Assembly (NCBI GenBank): GCA_964581605.1
Contig: CAZOPF010000010.1
Location: forward strand, 1 to 64,000
Length of the DNA stretch: 64,000 nucleotides
Origin: CAADGU01 sp964581605
Lineage (GTDB): Bacteria; Chloroflexota; Anaerolineae; Promineifilales; Promineifilaceae
Direction of reading: 5' to 3'
Made by a program: the position numbers and the translations under genes
Notes under the pieces: generated by a model
Told to the model about the DNA's origin: nothing
Databases searched by the model: none
The model's input: only the letters and a program-made list of their open reading frames with translations
Shown here: positions 43,001-50,459 of the stretch, in pieces
How the letters are laid out: each line of letters starts with the position of its first letter
Numbering within the stretch: position 1 is the first letter of the stretch

Positions 43001-44488
43001 CAGGTCGCCATCATTGGCGGCGCGGGCGGTGGCGATGGGGACGAGGGGGTAGAAGGTGGTGGCGTGGACGGCCGTATTGTTTTCTGGATTGTCACCGTTG
43101 GTGGTGGTAGACGCGGTCACTGTATTGGTCAAGATGACCCCATGAACAAGGTTGCTGCTGGCGGTAGCCGTCAGGTTGAACGTTGTCAGGTCGTTGGCAG
43201 GCAGGTCGCCCACGTCCCAGGTGATTATGTTGCCAGTGAGGACGGCCGTCCAGGGCGCAGAATCGGCCACATAGGTCAGACTCAAGGGCAGCGTATCAGT
43301 AAGCCGAACGTTGGCGGCCGTGGCGACGCCCACATTTTTCAGTGTCAGCGTGTAAACCACTGCCTCGCCGCCAAAAGCAACGATTGGCCCCGTTTTATTG
43401 ATGCGCAAATCGAGTGGGCTGACGGCCGTCACCCATTGATCGCTGTTATCGGCCGGATTTGCATCCCCATCCGGCGAGGCAATGCTGGCGCTGTTGGTGA
43501 GGAGGATGCCAAAAGAAATGGTGGGGGGTACGGCCGTTACCAGGACAAAACTGCTACTGCTGCCCGCGCTGACTGCCTCATCTGACCAGACGAGCGAGCC
43601 GGTGGCGCAGGTGGGGCAGGGCAGACCACTGGTGTCGGTGATGTAGGTGAGGCCGGTGGGCAGCGTGTCGGTAATAAGGACGGCCGCCGCGCTGGTCAGC
43701 CCACTATTACCATAGTTGATGGTGTAGGTGACGGTTTCTCCTGGTATCGCCAGGGTAGGCCCGCTTTTGGTGATGTGCAGGTTGGGCAGGCAGTCGTTGG
43801 CTGCGCCGGGCGTTGGTGGGCGCGGCACGTCATGATCGGTGTTGCGCAAGCCGCCACCACCGTTGGGGCAGCGCTGGTTGGCATGGGCTGTGCCATCGCC
43901 GCCGCCATTTTCGTTTACCTGCGGCTGGCCGGGGTTAAGCAGCACCAGCAATTCCGGATCATCCGGGTCGTCGGTGTCATACACCAGTGCGTCAATCAGG
44001 TTGGTGGTGGTGACAGGTGTGTTGGCGAGGAAATCGCTGCCATCCCCCAGATACAGGGCCACCGCGTCCTGGCCGTTTTGCAGCGTATTGCCGTTAATGG
44101 TGAGGTCTATGCCGGGCACGGCCGTGTTGCCAATGACGAAGTACCCGTTAGCGTCGGTGGTGAATCCATCCAGGTCAATCCCAGAAGTAAAAGGGGAGAG
44201 GTTGTAGCTTTGATCATTGTTGCCGTTGAAAGCCACCAGCACCAGCCCATCCAGTGGCGTGTTGCCCACGCCGCCATCATACAATTCAATAAATTCACCG
44301 GCATCGGTGCCCGCCTGATCGGCGTCCAATTCGTTGATGAGGATCGTGCCACCATTTGCTGAACGAGGGAGTGGGGAGCTGGCATGTTGGGCGCGGAGGG
44401 GGGGGATGAGTACGGCCGTGAACCATACACTCAACCCAAACGCCATCACCGCGTACCAGATTCTCTTTGATAACGAGAAGTGGGCCAT
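39980..44488 (-). CDS. Large secreted multidomain nuclease (LTD, DUF11, endonuclease/exonuclease/phosphatase, PKD)
   Basis: The 1502-residue product has a signal peptide (cleavage near LRAQHA), a lamin-tail domain (ILINELDADQAGTDAGEFIE), at least three DUF11-type repeats (ITKSGPTLAIPGETVTYTI and similar), an OB-like segment (GIAGQVIYTPG), an extracellular endonuclease/exonuclease/phosphatase domain with ATFNVEN, ALVEVQD, VVLGDLND and ASDHEPV, and a PKD domain (YEWNFGDG). The layout resembles extracellular DNases of the ExeM/NucH type. The expected C-terminal tail YNMYLPLVVK is followed by about 47 extra residues read through a heptamer repeat into the neighbouring gene, so the original stop seems lost. 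AGGAGG precedes the ATG. Confidence 0.87.
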   Translation of the reverse strand: MAHFSLSKRIWYAVMAFGLSVWFTAVLIPPLRAQHASSPLPRSANGGTILINELDADQAGTDAGEFIELYDGGVGNTPLDGLVLVAFNGNNDQSYNLSPFTSGIDLDGFTTDANGYFVIGNTAVPGIDLTINGNTLQNGQDAVALYLGDGSDFLANTPVTTTNLIDALVYDTDDPDDPELLVLLNPGQPQVNENGGGDGTAHANQRCPNGGGGLRNTDHDVPRPPTPGAANDCLPNLHITKSGPTLAIPGETVTYTINYGNSGLTSAAAVLITDTLPTGLTYITDTSGLPCPTCATGSLVWSDEAVSAGSSSSFVLVTAVPPTISFGILLTNSASIASPDGDANPADNSDQWVTAVSPLDLRINKTGPIVAFGGEAVVYTLTLKNVGVATAANVRLTDTLPLSLTYVADSAPWTAVLTGNIITWDVGDLPANDLTTFNLTATASSNLVHGVILTNTVTASTTTNGDNPENNTAVHATTFYPLVPIATARAANDGDLLGIAGQVIYTPGTYHPNGWGIQDASGGIAVFYNPPPLLNLGDRVQLVATRDTFQNEEEMAAPVLHFAHRGPGPEVTPLPFSTGQIADGSSEGWLVVITGTVSNLLCPAQFYLDDGSGAALVYVDADTGIDLCGGGLHNGMTAVVTGFSTQYQDEFEIKPRHPADVIFTGNAPTISKDAPVRVGPGQLFTYTIQVANTVGYTLTSLVITDAVPALADFAYALDGGTYAGGVVSWARPSLPHQSSVTVRFVVTATQNTAVITNQSYAVTAANFATPTVGSPVSTLVVSGTLAIHHIQGTRHYSLLAGEVVTGVQGVVTAVSGSGFFLQDPHPDADEATSEGIFVYMAGTPAVTIGDLISVTGTVDEFTSGGVSSGNLSGTELRNVTIDLLATGQPLPAPIIVGGDGRLPPHQIIDNDSNGDVNLTPEFDPAEDGIDFYESLEGMLVQVNEAVVVGSTHFNEVIVVGDGGVNGGLFSPRGALVVRADDFNPERIFIDDTLIPLSGDYEVGDAFTAPITGVLDYSFGNFKLLNVNPLPATTSGGLTAETTSSGSGANQLTMATFNVENLDARDDPARFEALAAIMLDNLNAPDIIALVEVQDNNGPVDDGVVDASETYEMLIGAIIDAGGPVYDFRDIAPENNEDGGEPGGNIRVGFLFQPGRVMFVDRPGGTAVLTTTVSLGSAGVELSASPGRVAPQHPAFAGSRKPLAAEFVFNGYTLILIANHFNSKGGDGPLFGRYQPPPLVSEARRVAQAQVVHDFVQEILHLDAQAHVVVLGDLNDFPFSPPLQTLQDGVLTNLITTLPESERYTYLFEGNAQVLDHILVSQNLMTYTAVTADIVHVNAEFPLDEQASDHEPVVAQFTMPPLAAAFSSNSPVRLGELSTFMNQSVGANAYEWNFGDGRGMSTAVNPNYWYTAVGTYTVILTATNELGRAVFTATYVVEPPGYNMYLPLVVKPDTAHKPLPVIRNPFTDYGLPITAPYSTGTCWDFFSSSWASRRSRFHCWRKT
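40071..40125. repeat. Heptamer array GTAATCG/GTAAACC
   Basis: About seven units (GTAATCG, GTAAACC, GTAATCG, GTAAATG, GATTGCG, GATTACG, GGTAACG) lie between the response regulator and the end of the secreted nuclease. The nuclease frame reads through it. Confidence 0.75.
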
Positions 44489-44602
44489 GACTTCCTCCTT
44501 TGGCTTTACTGCTTTGGAAACGGCAAGTTATGACCCAGATGGTAGCAATTGGATTCAATACAGACAAGGGTGAATCTCTATCATTACATGGGGAGCGGCT
44601 GA

Positions 44603-45217
44603 TCAGATTTGGATGAAGTTTTGCAGAATTCGTAACCCCACACCCTGGCTTTTTTCCGGGTGGAATTGCAGGCCAAAAATGTTGTCTTGCCCGACGACGG
44701 CGGCGAAGGGAAGGCCATACTCTGTCCAGGCCAGCACGGCCGTTGCCGCCGCCGGATCGCAGTAATATGAATGCACAAAATAGGCGTAATCACCTGCTTT
44801 GACACCCGCCAATAAGGGGTGTTCCCAGGCCGGTTCTAGCTGGTTCCAGCCCATGTGGGGGACTTTCAAATTAGGAATTAGGAAGGATGAATTATGAAGG
44901 GGGAAGCGGGTGACTTTGCCGGCGATGAGGTCTAGTCCCCGGTGGATGCCCATTTCGTGGCCTTCGGTAAACATGAGCTGCATCCCCACGCAGATGCCCA
45001 GGAAGGGAACGCCGCGCTGCACCGCTTCCTGGATGGCGGCGGGCAGGTGGCGCTGGCGCAGCCCGGCCATGCCGGAGCCAAACGCACCGACGCCGGGTAA
45101 CACCAGCTTATCTGCTTTGCGCACCACCTCCGGGTCTTCGGTCAGCACCACTTCCGCGCCAATATGCTCAAATGCCTTCTGCGCCGAGCGGATGTTGCTC
45201 GCGCCGTAATCTATCAT
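44603..45217 (-). CDS. hisH: Imidazole glycerol phosphate synthase, glutamine amidotransferase subunit
   Basis: HisH hydrolyses glutamine and passes ammonia to HisF in step 5-6 of histidine synthesis. The nucleophile is in GICVGMQLM, and His-Glu of the triad in QFHPEKSQ. I start at the ATG giving MIDYGASNIRS; a GTG 7 codons earlier lies inside a heptamer repeat. Between FPL and LKVPHMGWNQ there are nine extra residues (HNSSFLIPN) encoded by four heptamers, where typical HisH proteins have a short loop. Transcribed after hisB. hisF and hisA are not in the window. Confidence 0.93.
   Translation of the reverse strand: MIDYGASNIRSAQKAFEHIGAEVVLTEDPEVVRKADKLVLPGVGAFGSGMAGLRQRHLPAAIQEAVQRGVPFLGICVGMQLMFTEGHEMGIHRGLDLIAGKVTRFPLHNSSFLIPNLKVPHMGWNQLEPAWEHPLLAGVKAGDYAYFVHSYYCDPAAATAVLAWTEYGLPFAAVVGQDNIFGLQFHPEKSQGVGLRILQNFIQI
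44868..44895. repeat. Heptamer array inside the hisH coding region
   Basis: Four 7-base units (AAATTAG, GAATTAG, GAAGGAT, GAATTAT on the plus strand) lie inside hisH and are translated as part of an added loop. The units match the intergenic AATTCCT-type repeats in design. Confidence 0.75.
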
Positions 45218-45229
45218 AATGATGAGTTT

Positions 45230-45264
45230 ACTGTTCACTGTTCACTCCTCACTGTTTACTGTGT
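45230..45264. repeat. Heptamer array ACTGTTC
   Basis: Five units (ACTGTTC, ACTGTTC, ACTCCTC, ACTGTTT, ACTGTGT) span the hisB-hisH junction, supplying the hisB stop codon and an alternative GTG for hisH. Same family as 3291-3354 in reverse orientation. Confidence 0.8.
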
Positions 45265-45846
45265 CAACGTTCCTTTTGTGCTTGGTACGTCAATTCGGCG
45301 GGGGTTAAGGTCTACGGCCGTGCGCAGTGCCCGCGATAATGCCTTAAACAATGCCTCTGCTTTGTGGTGGTCGTTACGGCCGTCTACCTTTGCATGCAGC
45401 GTAATGCGCGAATGGACGGCGAATGTCTCGAAGAAGTGTTCAACCAGATCGGTGGGGAACTGGCCGATGGCGGGGGTGGCCCAGGTGGCGTGGAAGATGG
45501 TATACGGCCGTCCGCTGATGTCCAGCGCCACAAACCCCAACGCCTCATCCATGGGCACGTAGGCATGGCCGACCCGGTTGATCCCATTGCGGTCGCCTAA
45601 TGCCTGGTCAAACGCCTTGCCCAGTACAATGGCCGTGTCTTCGATGGTGTGGTGGCTGTCAATGTGCAGGTCGCCCACGGCCTTGACGGTGAGATCGAAG
45701 AGGCCATGAACGGCAACGGCCGTGAGCATATGATCCAAAAAGCCCACTCCGGTGCTGATCTCGTGCTGACCTGCTCCATCCAGATTGAGCGCAATCTGAA
45801 TATCCGTTTCCAACGTCTGGCGGTGAATGGTTGCTGTCCTGTTCAT
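45256..45846 (-). CDS. hisB: Imidazoleglycerol-phosphate dehydratase
   Basis: HisB (monofunctional dehydratase, step 7). The 196-residue length is normal. Manganese-binding repeats are clear: GFLDHMLTAVAVHGLFDL, DSHHTIEDTAIVLGKA, and later VEHFFETFA and DGRNDHHKAEALFKA. It follows hisC and precedes hisH on the minus strand. The final residues and stop are written by the ACTGTTC heptamers. Confidence 0.95.
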   Translation of the reverse strand: MNRTATIHRQTLETDIQIALNLDGAGQHEISTGVGFLDHMLTAVAVHGLFDLTVKAVGDLHIDSHHTIEDTAIVLGKAFDQALGDRNGINRVGHAYVPMDEALGFVALDISGRPYTIFHATWATPAIGQFPTDLVEHFFETFAVHSRITLHAKVDGRNDHHKAEALFKALSRALRTAVDLNPRRIDVPSTKGTLTQ

Positions 45847-45857
45847 CGTTCAAAATA

Positions 45858-45946
45858 GATACACGGATTGGACGGATGAGACAGATTTTTACAGATCAAG
45901 CAAAAAATCCGTGTCCATCCGTAAAATCCGTGTCATCCGTGATCCC
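45858..45946. repeat. 8-9-bp-period ACACGGAT / ATCCGTGT hairpin repeat
   Basis: ACACGGATT, GGACGGATG, AGACAGATT on one side face ATCCGTGTC, ATCCGTAAA, ATCCGTGTC, ATCCGTGAT on the other, an inverted arrangement. It supplies the last codons (WDHG) and stop of hisC. Confidence 0.7.
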
Positions 45947-46613
45947 AATTCCTCAAAGTCTCCAATAATCTATCCGTCTCCTCCGGCCGACCGGCGCTGA
46001 TGCGGATGCAGTTGTCCAGCCCTGGTTTGTTGAAGTAGCGGACGAGGATGCCCTGCTGCTCTAAATCGAGTTTGAGTTGGTGGGCAGAACGGCCGTGAAC
46101 CTTACAAAGCACAAAATTTGCCATGCTCGGATACGGTTCCAGGTAGCTGATTTCACTTAACGCCGCGCTCATCCGGTTGCGCTCGGCCACCAGCAGGCGC
46201 ACCTTTTCCTGCATCCAGGCCGGGTCTTGCAAGGCAGCCAGGGCAGCAATGCTGGCGGCGACGTTCACGTTATACGGCTGTTTGATCTTCCACAAATGGG
46301 GCAGCAGCCATTCAGGGAACGCGCCATACCCCACGCGCAGCCCGGCCAATCCCGCCAGTTTGCTAAAGGTGCGCAGCACCACCAGATTATCATACTCTAG
46401 CGTCCAACCGATGTGGCTCTGGTAGCCGCTGACCTCGGCAAAATCGGCGTAGGCTTCGTCCAGCAGCACCAGCACGGGCAGCGCCAGCAGGCGGCGCAGG
46501 GTCTCGTCATCAATGACGCTGCCATCGGGGTTATTGGGCGAACAGAGGATGAGGATTTTGGCGTGGTGTTGGGTCACGGCCGTTTCAATCCCCGCCACAT
46601 CCAACGAAAAATC
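45933..46613 (-). CDS. hisC: Histidinol-phosphate aminotransferase (5' end lost in gap)
   Basis: The C-terminal 226 residues of a fold-type I PLP enzyme, transaminating imidazole acetol phosphate. CSPNNPDGS and VLLDEAYADFAE bind PLP; the Schiff-base lysine is in TFSKLAGLAGLRVGYG; RISAGRPEETDRLL contains the phosphate/carboxylate-binding Arg. Roughly the first 130 residues are in the assembly gap, so that gap must hide more than 100 bases. It is followed by hisB. Confidence 0.92.
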   Translation of the reverse strand, partial: DFSLDVAGIETAVTQHHAKILILCSPNNPDGSVIDDETLRRLLALPVLVLLDEAYADFAEVSGYQSHIGWTLEYDNLVVLRTFSKLAGLAGLRVGYGAFPEWLLPHLWKIKQPYNVNVAASIAALAALQDPAWMQEKVRLLVAERNRMSAALSEISYLEPYPSMANFVLCKVHGRSAHQLKLDLEQQGILVRYFNKPGLDNCIRISAGRPEETDRLLETLRNWDHG

Positions 46614-46713
46614 NNNNNNNNNNNNNNNNNNNNNNNNNNNNNNNNNNNNNNNNNNNNNNNNNNNNNNNNNNNNNNNNNNNNNNNNNNNNNNNNNNNNNNN
46701 NNNNNNNNNNNNN
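46614..46713. other. Assembly gap (100 N)
   Basis: Placeholder of 100 N. The frames on either side happen to be in phase, which creates an artificial GNAT-HisC fusion; the two are separate genes. Confidence 0.98.
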
Positions 46714-47171
46714 TGCCGGGTGAGGGTGGTGAAACCTTCTTTTTCGTAGAAGGTGATGGCGCGTTGGTTGAAGTCATAGACGTTCAGCCGGAGTTGGGAG
46801 AGGTTGTGTTCTTTGGCGAAGGCTACGGCCGTGTCCATCAACCGTTGTGCCACCCCCTGCCCCTGAAAATCGGCAGCCACAATCAAGGTGGAAATGTGTA
46901 AATAATGCTGCGTGTACTTGACCGGGTGTTCTTCACTTCTCATTTTTAGCAAAATCATACCCACCAACCGCCCGTTAACCTCGGCCACAAAAACACGCAT
47001 CGTGTCATCGGCCAGACGATCAGCCAGAAAGGTAGACGGCCGTGCAATACCTTCATGGCTGCGAAACAAATCCGGCAGTGCTTCATGGTGCAGCGCATCA
47101 ATCTCCGCATACAACAATTCCAATTCGCTCTGGTCGGCCAACATTGCCTCCCGAATCCTAATTTCCATCAT
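46714..47171 (-). CDS. GNAT family N-acetyltransferase (3' end lost in gap)
   Basis: About 152 residues, almost a whole GNAT domain: ISTLIVAADFQGQGVAQRLM is the acetyl-CoA loop, then RLNVYDFNQRAITFYEKEGF. Only the C-terminal strand is missing. Substrate unknown. GGAG 5 bases before the ATG is provided by a GAGATTG heptamer, so the repeat doubles as ribosome binding site. It lies between hisC and the toxin-antitoxin genes and is not a histidine gene. Confidence 0.85.
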
Positions 47172-47194
47172 CCAATCTCCAATCCACCAAACCC

Positions 47195-47248
47195 TTGCAA
47201 TTTAATGCGAACGCCTTCATAATCAATCTTGTACAAGATGCTGTACAA
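47195..47248 (+). promoter_or_regulatory. yefM-yoeB promoter and operator
   Basis: TTGCAA and CATAAT are 17 bases apart, and the predicted start point falls in CTTGTACAAG (47228-47237), a 10-bp palindrome. A second TGTACA core is at 47242-47247. The two TGTACA centres are 12 bp apart, the same core and spacing described for the E. coli YefM-YoeB operator. AAGGAAGG follows as ribosome binding site. Confidence 0.75.
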
Positions 47249-47262
47249 AAGGAAGGTGACAC

Positions 47263-47529
47263 ATGGAAGCAATTTCAATCTCCGAAGGGCGCAAGCGTTT
47301 ATTTGAATTACGCCAATCCATTGTAGATAACCAGGATCAAGTCATTATGACCCACAAACAAGGTAATGTCGTCCTTATTTCCATGGCCGAATGGTCAGCA
47401 TACCAGGAGACCATGCGTTTGCTCAATGATAAAGCGGCTCTGACAGCATTAGTTGAATCTTTTGTGGCGCATGACAAAGGCAGCACAGAAGGTAAACCTA
47501 TCGAAGATGTTTTTGCCGATTTACCATGA
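47263..47529 (+). CDS. yefM: Antitoxin YefM (Phd/YefM family)
   Basis: The 88-residue antitoxin begins EAISISEGRKRLFELRQSI, the Phd/YefM DNA-binding fold, and contains MTHKQGNVVLISMAEWSAY, matching the family. The acidic tail (EGKPIEDVFADLP) would cover the toxin. It overlaps yoeB by ATGA. The operator directly upstream carries TGTACA motifs, so autorepression by the YefM-YoeB complex is very likely. Confidence 0.92.
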   Translation: MEAISISEGRKRLFELRQSIVDNQDQVIMTHKQGNVVLISMAEWSAYQETMRLLNDKAALTALVESFVAHDKGSTEGKPIEDVFADLP

Positions 47530-47810
47530 AAACCTGGAAACTTCTCATTTTGAAAAAGGCGGAGGATGATCTGGCCTGGTTTCGCCAGCATGACCGTGCC
47601 CTGTATGTAAAATGCTTTGACCTGATCCGGGACACGAGCAAAGAGCCACGTTCTGGACTGGGTAAGCCCGAACGGTTGAAGTATTTTGAACGGGAAGTCT
47701 GGTCGCGCCGTATCAGCCATGAACATCGCCTCGTTTACGTCATTTACCCGGAAGAACAACAGATCGAAATCATTTCCTGCAAATCCCATTACGAAAGCCT
47801 CAATCTCTAA
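47526..47810 (+). CDS. yoeB: Toxin YoeB (Txe/YoeB family endoribonuclease)
   Basis: Ribosome-dependent mRNA interferase of 94 residues. GKPERLKYF, WSRRISHEHRLVYVIY and the C-terminal SCKSHYES correspond to the YoeB core; catalytic Glu, Arg, His and Tyr positions appear present (Arg in WSRRI, EHR, and terminal HY). The pair is on the plus strand inside the minus-strand histidine operon and has no ACGGCCGT, suggesting insertion. The gene ends one base before an assembly gap. Confidence 0.92.
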   Translation: MKTWKLLILKKAEDDLAWFRQHDRALYVKCFDLIRDTSKEPRSGLGKPERLKYFEREVWSRRISHEHRLVYVIYPEEQQIEIISCKSHYESLNL

Positions 47811-47811
47811 T

Positions 47812-47911
47812 NNNNNNNNNNNNNNNNNNNNNNNNNNNNNNNNNNNNNNNNNNNNNNNNNNNNNNNNNNNNNNNNNNNNNNNNNNNNNNNNNNNNNNNNN
47901 NNNNNNNNNNN
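47812..47911. other. Assembly gap (100 N)
   Basis: Placeholder of 100 N between yoeB and hisD. Only the last dozen or so residues of HisD need be hidden, but other sequence may be too. Confidence 0.98.
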
Positions 47912-49206
47912 GCATGACCATCCAACTGCTCTGCCCGGGCAATGCGGGCGGCGATGGGGCTGAGTTGGGCTGACGTGGCGTCATCCAGTTCGATGATGCT
48001 GCTGATTTTCACAAAATCGCTGACGTTGAGCGGCGAGGCAAAACGAGCGGTGCCGCTGGTGGGCATGGTGTGGCTGGGGCCGGCCACATAATCACCCAAG
48101 ACCTCAAAGCTGCGTTCGCCGATAAACAGGCCGCCGGCGTGGGGGATTTTGTCCACCCATTGCTGCGGGTTGGCGCTGGCGATGCAGGTGTGTTCGGCGG
48201 CAAAGGCCGAGGCCAGGGCGCAGGCTTCCTCCATAGTGGCCGTCAGCACAATCCCGCTCTGGTTTGCCAATGAAACGGCGATGATGTCGCTGCGGCTGAG
48301 TTCTTCCAGTTGTTTGCTGATTTCAATTTGCACGGCCGTACCCAATTCCCGTGAGGGCGTGAGCAAAATGGCCGTCGCCAGCACATCATGTTCCGCCTGC
48401 GCCAGCATATCGGCGGCTACCCAGGCCGGGTTGGCCGTCTCGTCAGCGACCACCACCGTTTCTGTTGGCCCATACAGCCCATCAATGCCCACAATGCCAT
48501 ACACCTGCTTTTTGGCCAGGGTCACAAAAAGATTGCCCGGCCCCACAATTTTATCCACGCGGGGAATAGATTCCGTGCCAAAGGCCAGCGCGCCAATGGC
48601 CTGTGCCCCGCCCAGCGTGTAGATCGTTTCTACGCCGGCAATGGCGGCAGCGGCGAGAATAACATCGGGCACACGGCCGTCTTGCCCTGGCGGCGTGGCT
48701 ACCACAATATCCGGCACACCCGCCACCTGCGCCGGCATGACGCCCATGAGCAGGCTGGATGGTAGCGGCGCGGTGCCACCGGGCACATACACGCCCACGC
48801 GCTGAATGGGCGTGACGCGCTGCCCCAGCCGCCCGCCCATTTCGGTCGTTGTCCAGTTCGGCAAGGGCTGGTAGCGGTGAAACTGGCGGATGCGGTTGGC
48901 GGCAAAACGGAGAGCGTCGGCTAAATCGGCCGGGATGCGGGTCACGGCCGTCCCCAATGCTTCCTTATCCACGGCAAACCGCGCCAACTCCACCCGATCA
49001 ATCTTGGCTGTCCAGTGGCGTACGGCTGTGTCCCCCTGCTGGCGGATTGAGTGGAGGATAGTGGCTACGGCCGTGTCTGGCGTATTACCTGCACCAAACA
49101 ATTCATCCAACCGCGCCTGCAAAGCAGGCGGCGCCTCTGGCCCCAACGCCATCTCCCGCCGCAAAATCGTCTGTCGTGCCTCTTCTACAGAAAATAGCTT
49201 GATCAC
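47912..49206 (-). CDS. hisD: Histidinol dehydrogenase (3' end lost in gap)
   Basis: Zinc enzyme that oxidises histidinol to histidine with two NAD. About 431 residues are present. GVYVPGGTAPLPSSLLMGV, LGGAQAIGALAFGTESIPRV, KIVGPGNLFV and GPSHTMPTSGTARF are the family landmarks; the zinc/catalytic His pair is in AEHTC and in GPSHTMPT. The sequence breaks off at AEQLDGH, close to the normal C-terminus. Its ATG overlaps the hisG stop as ATGA. Confidence 0.94.
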
Positions 49207-50225
49207 CTCATTACCTCCTCACCGGCCAATGCCGCCAACATTGCCTTATACCGAACCGGTTCTTCTTCAAAGATGTAAGTGCAGGGGGCGACGATGACGC
49301 CGCTGCCGCCGATGGCGCGCAGTTCGGCAATGGCCGGGAAGAGGTCGGGCTTGCGTACCACAATGTTGATGGCAAACCAGTCCGCGCCGTCATGGGTGAT
49401 GACGCGGCTAATGGTGGGGCCTTGCAGCCCGGCAATATGCTGCTTGTCGCGCATCCGGGCAGCAATCGCTTCTGGGGATGTACCGCGCATGTTGGCCGTC
49501 ACCAGGTATGAGCCTTCGGCGCGCAGATGGGCTTCAATGTATTCCAGCATGTGCCGGGCAATAGCCAGCACCTCCGGGCGTTCCTGCAACGCTTTTTTAT
49601 TGGCAATGAGCACAGCCTGGGAAGCGAGAATCTGGCCATCGGCCAACGGCCGTAAATGATTATCCCGTAACGTCACCCCCGACGATACCAGGTCAGCGAT
49701 CAGGTCGGCAAAACCGATGGCCGGGGCGATTTCTAGCGTGCCTTCCACGTTGACCAGCTTGTACGGCCGTACCCCATGCCCATCCAAAAAAGCGGCCGTG
49801 ACGTGGGGGAATTTGGTGGCAATGCGCAGGGTACGGCCGTGACCGGCCAACTCCTCGGCCCACGCCGCCACCTCCGCCATCGTCTGCACCGGCTTTTCCT
49901 CCGGCACGGCCAGGTTGAGCGTACACGACCCATACCCCAACGCCTCATGTAGCGTGATGATTTTGTGTTCCTTGCCAGACCTCTTTTCCGCCAACACGTC
50001 ATAGCCCGTGATGCCAAAGTCTATACTTCCTTCGCGCACGCCGGTCACAATGTCGGACGGCCGTTGGAACATCACCGTCAACCCCGGCAGCGCCGGAATA
50101 GTAGCCGCATATTGGCGTGGATTCGGCCGGTACACCTTCAGCCCACACGCCGCCAAAAAATCAAAACTGCCTTCATACAGCGCCCCCTTACTCGGCAGCG
50201 CCAGGCGAATATCCGTTCGTGCCAT
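49203..50225 (-). CDS. hisG: ATP phosphoribosyltransferase, long form
   Basis: First and committed enzyme of histidine synthesis. The 340-residue length indicates the long form with a C-terminal regulatory domain (about 250-340, SRVITHDGADWFAINIVV onward) that normally binds histidine. RLALPSKGALYEGS, SIDFGITGYDVLAE and ATKFPHVTAAFL are catalytic-domain blocks. AGAGGT precedes the ATG. It is preceded by a structured leader with an intrinsic terminator, so both feedback inhibition and attenuation seem likely. Confidence 0.94.
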   Translation of the reverse strand: MARTDIRLALPSKGALYEGSFDFLAACGLKVYRPNPRQYAATIPALPGLTVMFQRPSDIVTGVREGSIDFGITGYDVLAEKRSGKEHKIITLHEALGYGSCTLNLAVPEEKPVQTMAEVAAWAEELAGHGRTLRIATKFPHVTAAFLDGHGVRPYKLVNVEGTLEIAPAIGFADLIADLVSSGVTLRDNHLRPLADGQILASQAVLIANKKALQERPEVLAIARHMLEYIEAHLRAEGSYLVTANMRGTSPEAIAARMRDKQHIAGLQGPTISRVITHDGADWFAINIVVRKPDLFPAIAELRAIGGSGVIVAPCTYIFEEEPVRYKAMLAALAGEEVMR

Positions 50226-50243
50226 ATGACCTCTACAACAAAA

Positions 50244-50274
50244 AAACCCTCCCCAGGTTAGCCGGGGAGGGTTT
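50244..50274 (-). terminator. Intrinsic terminator in the hisG leader (attenuator)
   Basis: On the minus strand AAACCCTCCCC pairs with GGGGAGGGTTT (11 bp, 9-base loop) followed by a run of T. It ends about 15 bases before hisG, where a constitutive terminator would silence the gene; it must therefore be conditional. Confidence 0.85.
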
Positions 50275-50289
50275 GTCTCTCCTCATAAT

Positions 50290-50401
50290 GTGCTGCTAGA
50301 CCAGCACGGCTTTAACCCAGGACATAACCTTGTTTATTGAAGTGGTAGCAATGAACCCCAAAAATCTTGGGATCATCGCATACTTGCCAGTGGGTTAAAG
50401 C
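50290..50401 (-). promoter_or_regulatory. Structured hisG leader RNA
   Basis: GCTTTAACCCA (50309-50319) is the perfect reverse complement of TGGGTTAAAGC (50391-50401), an 11-bp stem closing a 71-base region with an inner CCCAA/TTGGG hairpin. A 6-bp GTGCTG/CAGCAC hairpin follows (50290-50307), then the terminator. No T-box consensus (TGGNACC) lies near the terminator. The class of element is not one I recognise. Confidence 0.6.
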
Positions 50402-50416
50402 TTGAATCACATTCAT
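50312..50416 (-). CDS. Candidate leader peptide of the histidine operon (34 aa)
   Basis: An ATG-started frame within the hisG leader encodes 34 residues, beginning MNVIQALTHW and including GVHCYHF, with three His codons, and stops just before the small hairpin and terminator. Codons 6-9 and the stop region are the two strands of the 11-bp leader stem, so translation would open that stem. This fits ribosome-controlled attenuation, though the His codons are not consecutive as in enterobacterial his leaders and no strong ribosome site is visible. It could instead be a remnant of another gene. Confidence 0.4.
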   Translation of the reverse strand: MNVIQALTHWQVCDDPKIFGVHCYHFNKQGYVLG

Positions 50417-50459
50417 CTTAGATTGAAGTCTAGCATACTATTCTCGCGGTGCAACCGAC

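Noticed and set aside
46614..46713. GNAT-HisC fusion protein spanning the N run
   Set aside because: The single reading frame exists only because 100 N happen to keep phase; one side is a near-complete acetyltransferase and the other lacks the first third of HisC, so they are two genes.
50402..50459. T-box-like string TTGCACCGCGAG in the hisG leader
   Set aside because: It differs from the TGGNACC core, and it lies at the far end of the leader from the terminator instead of next to it.
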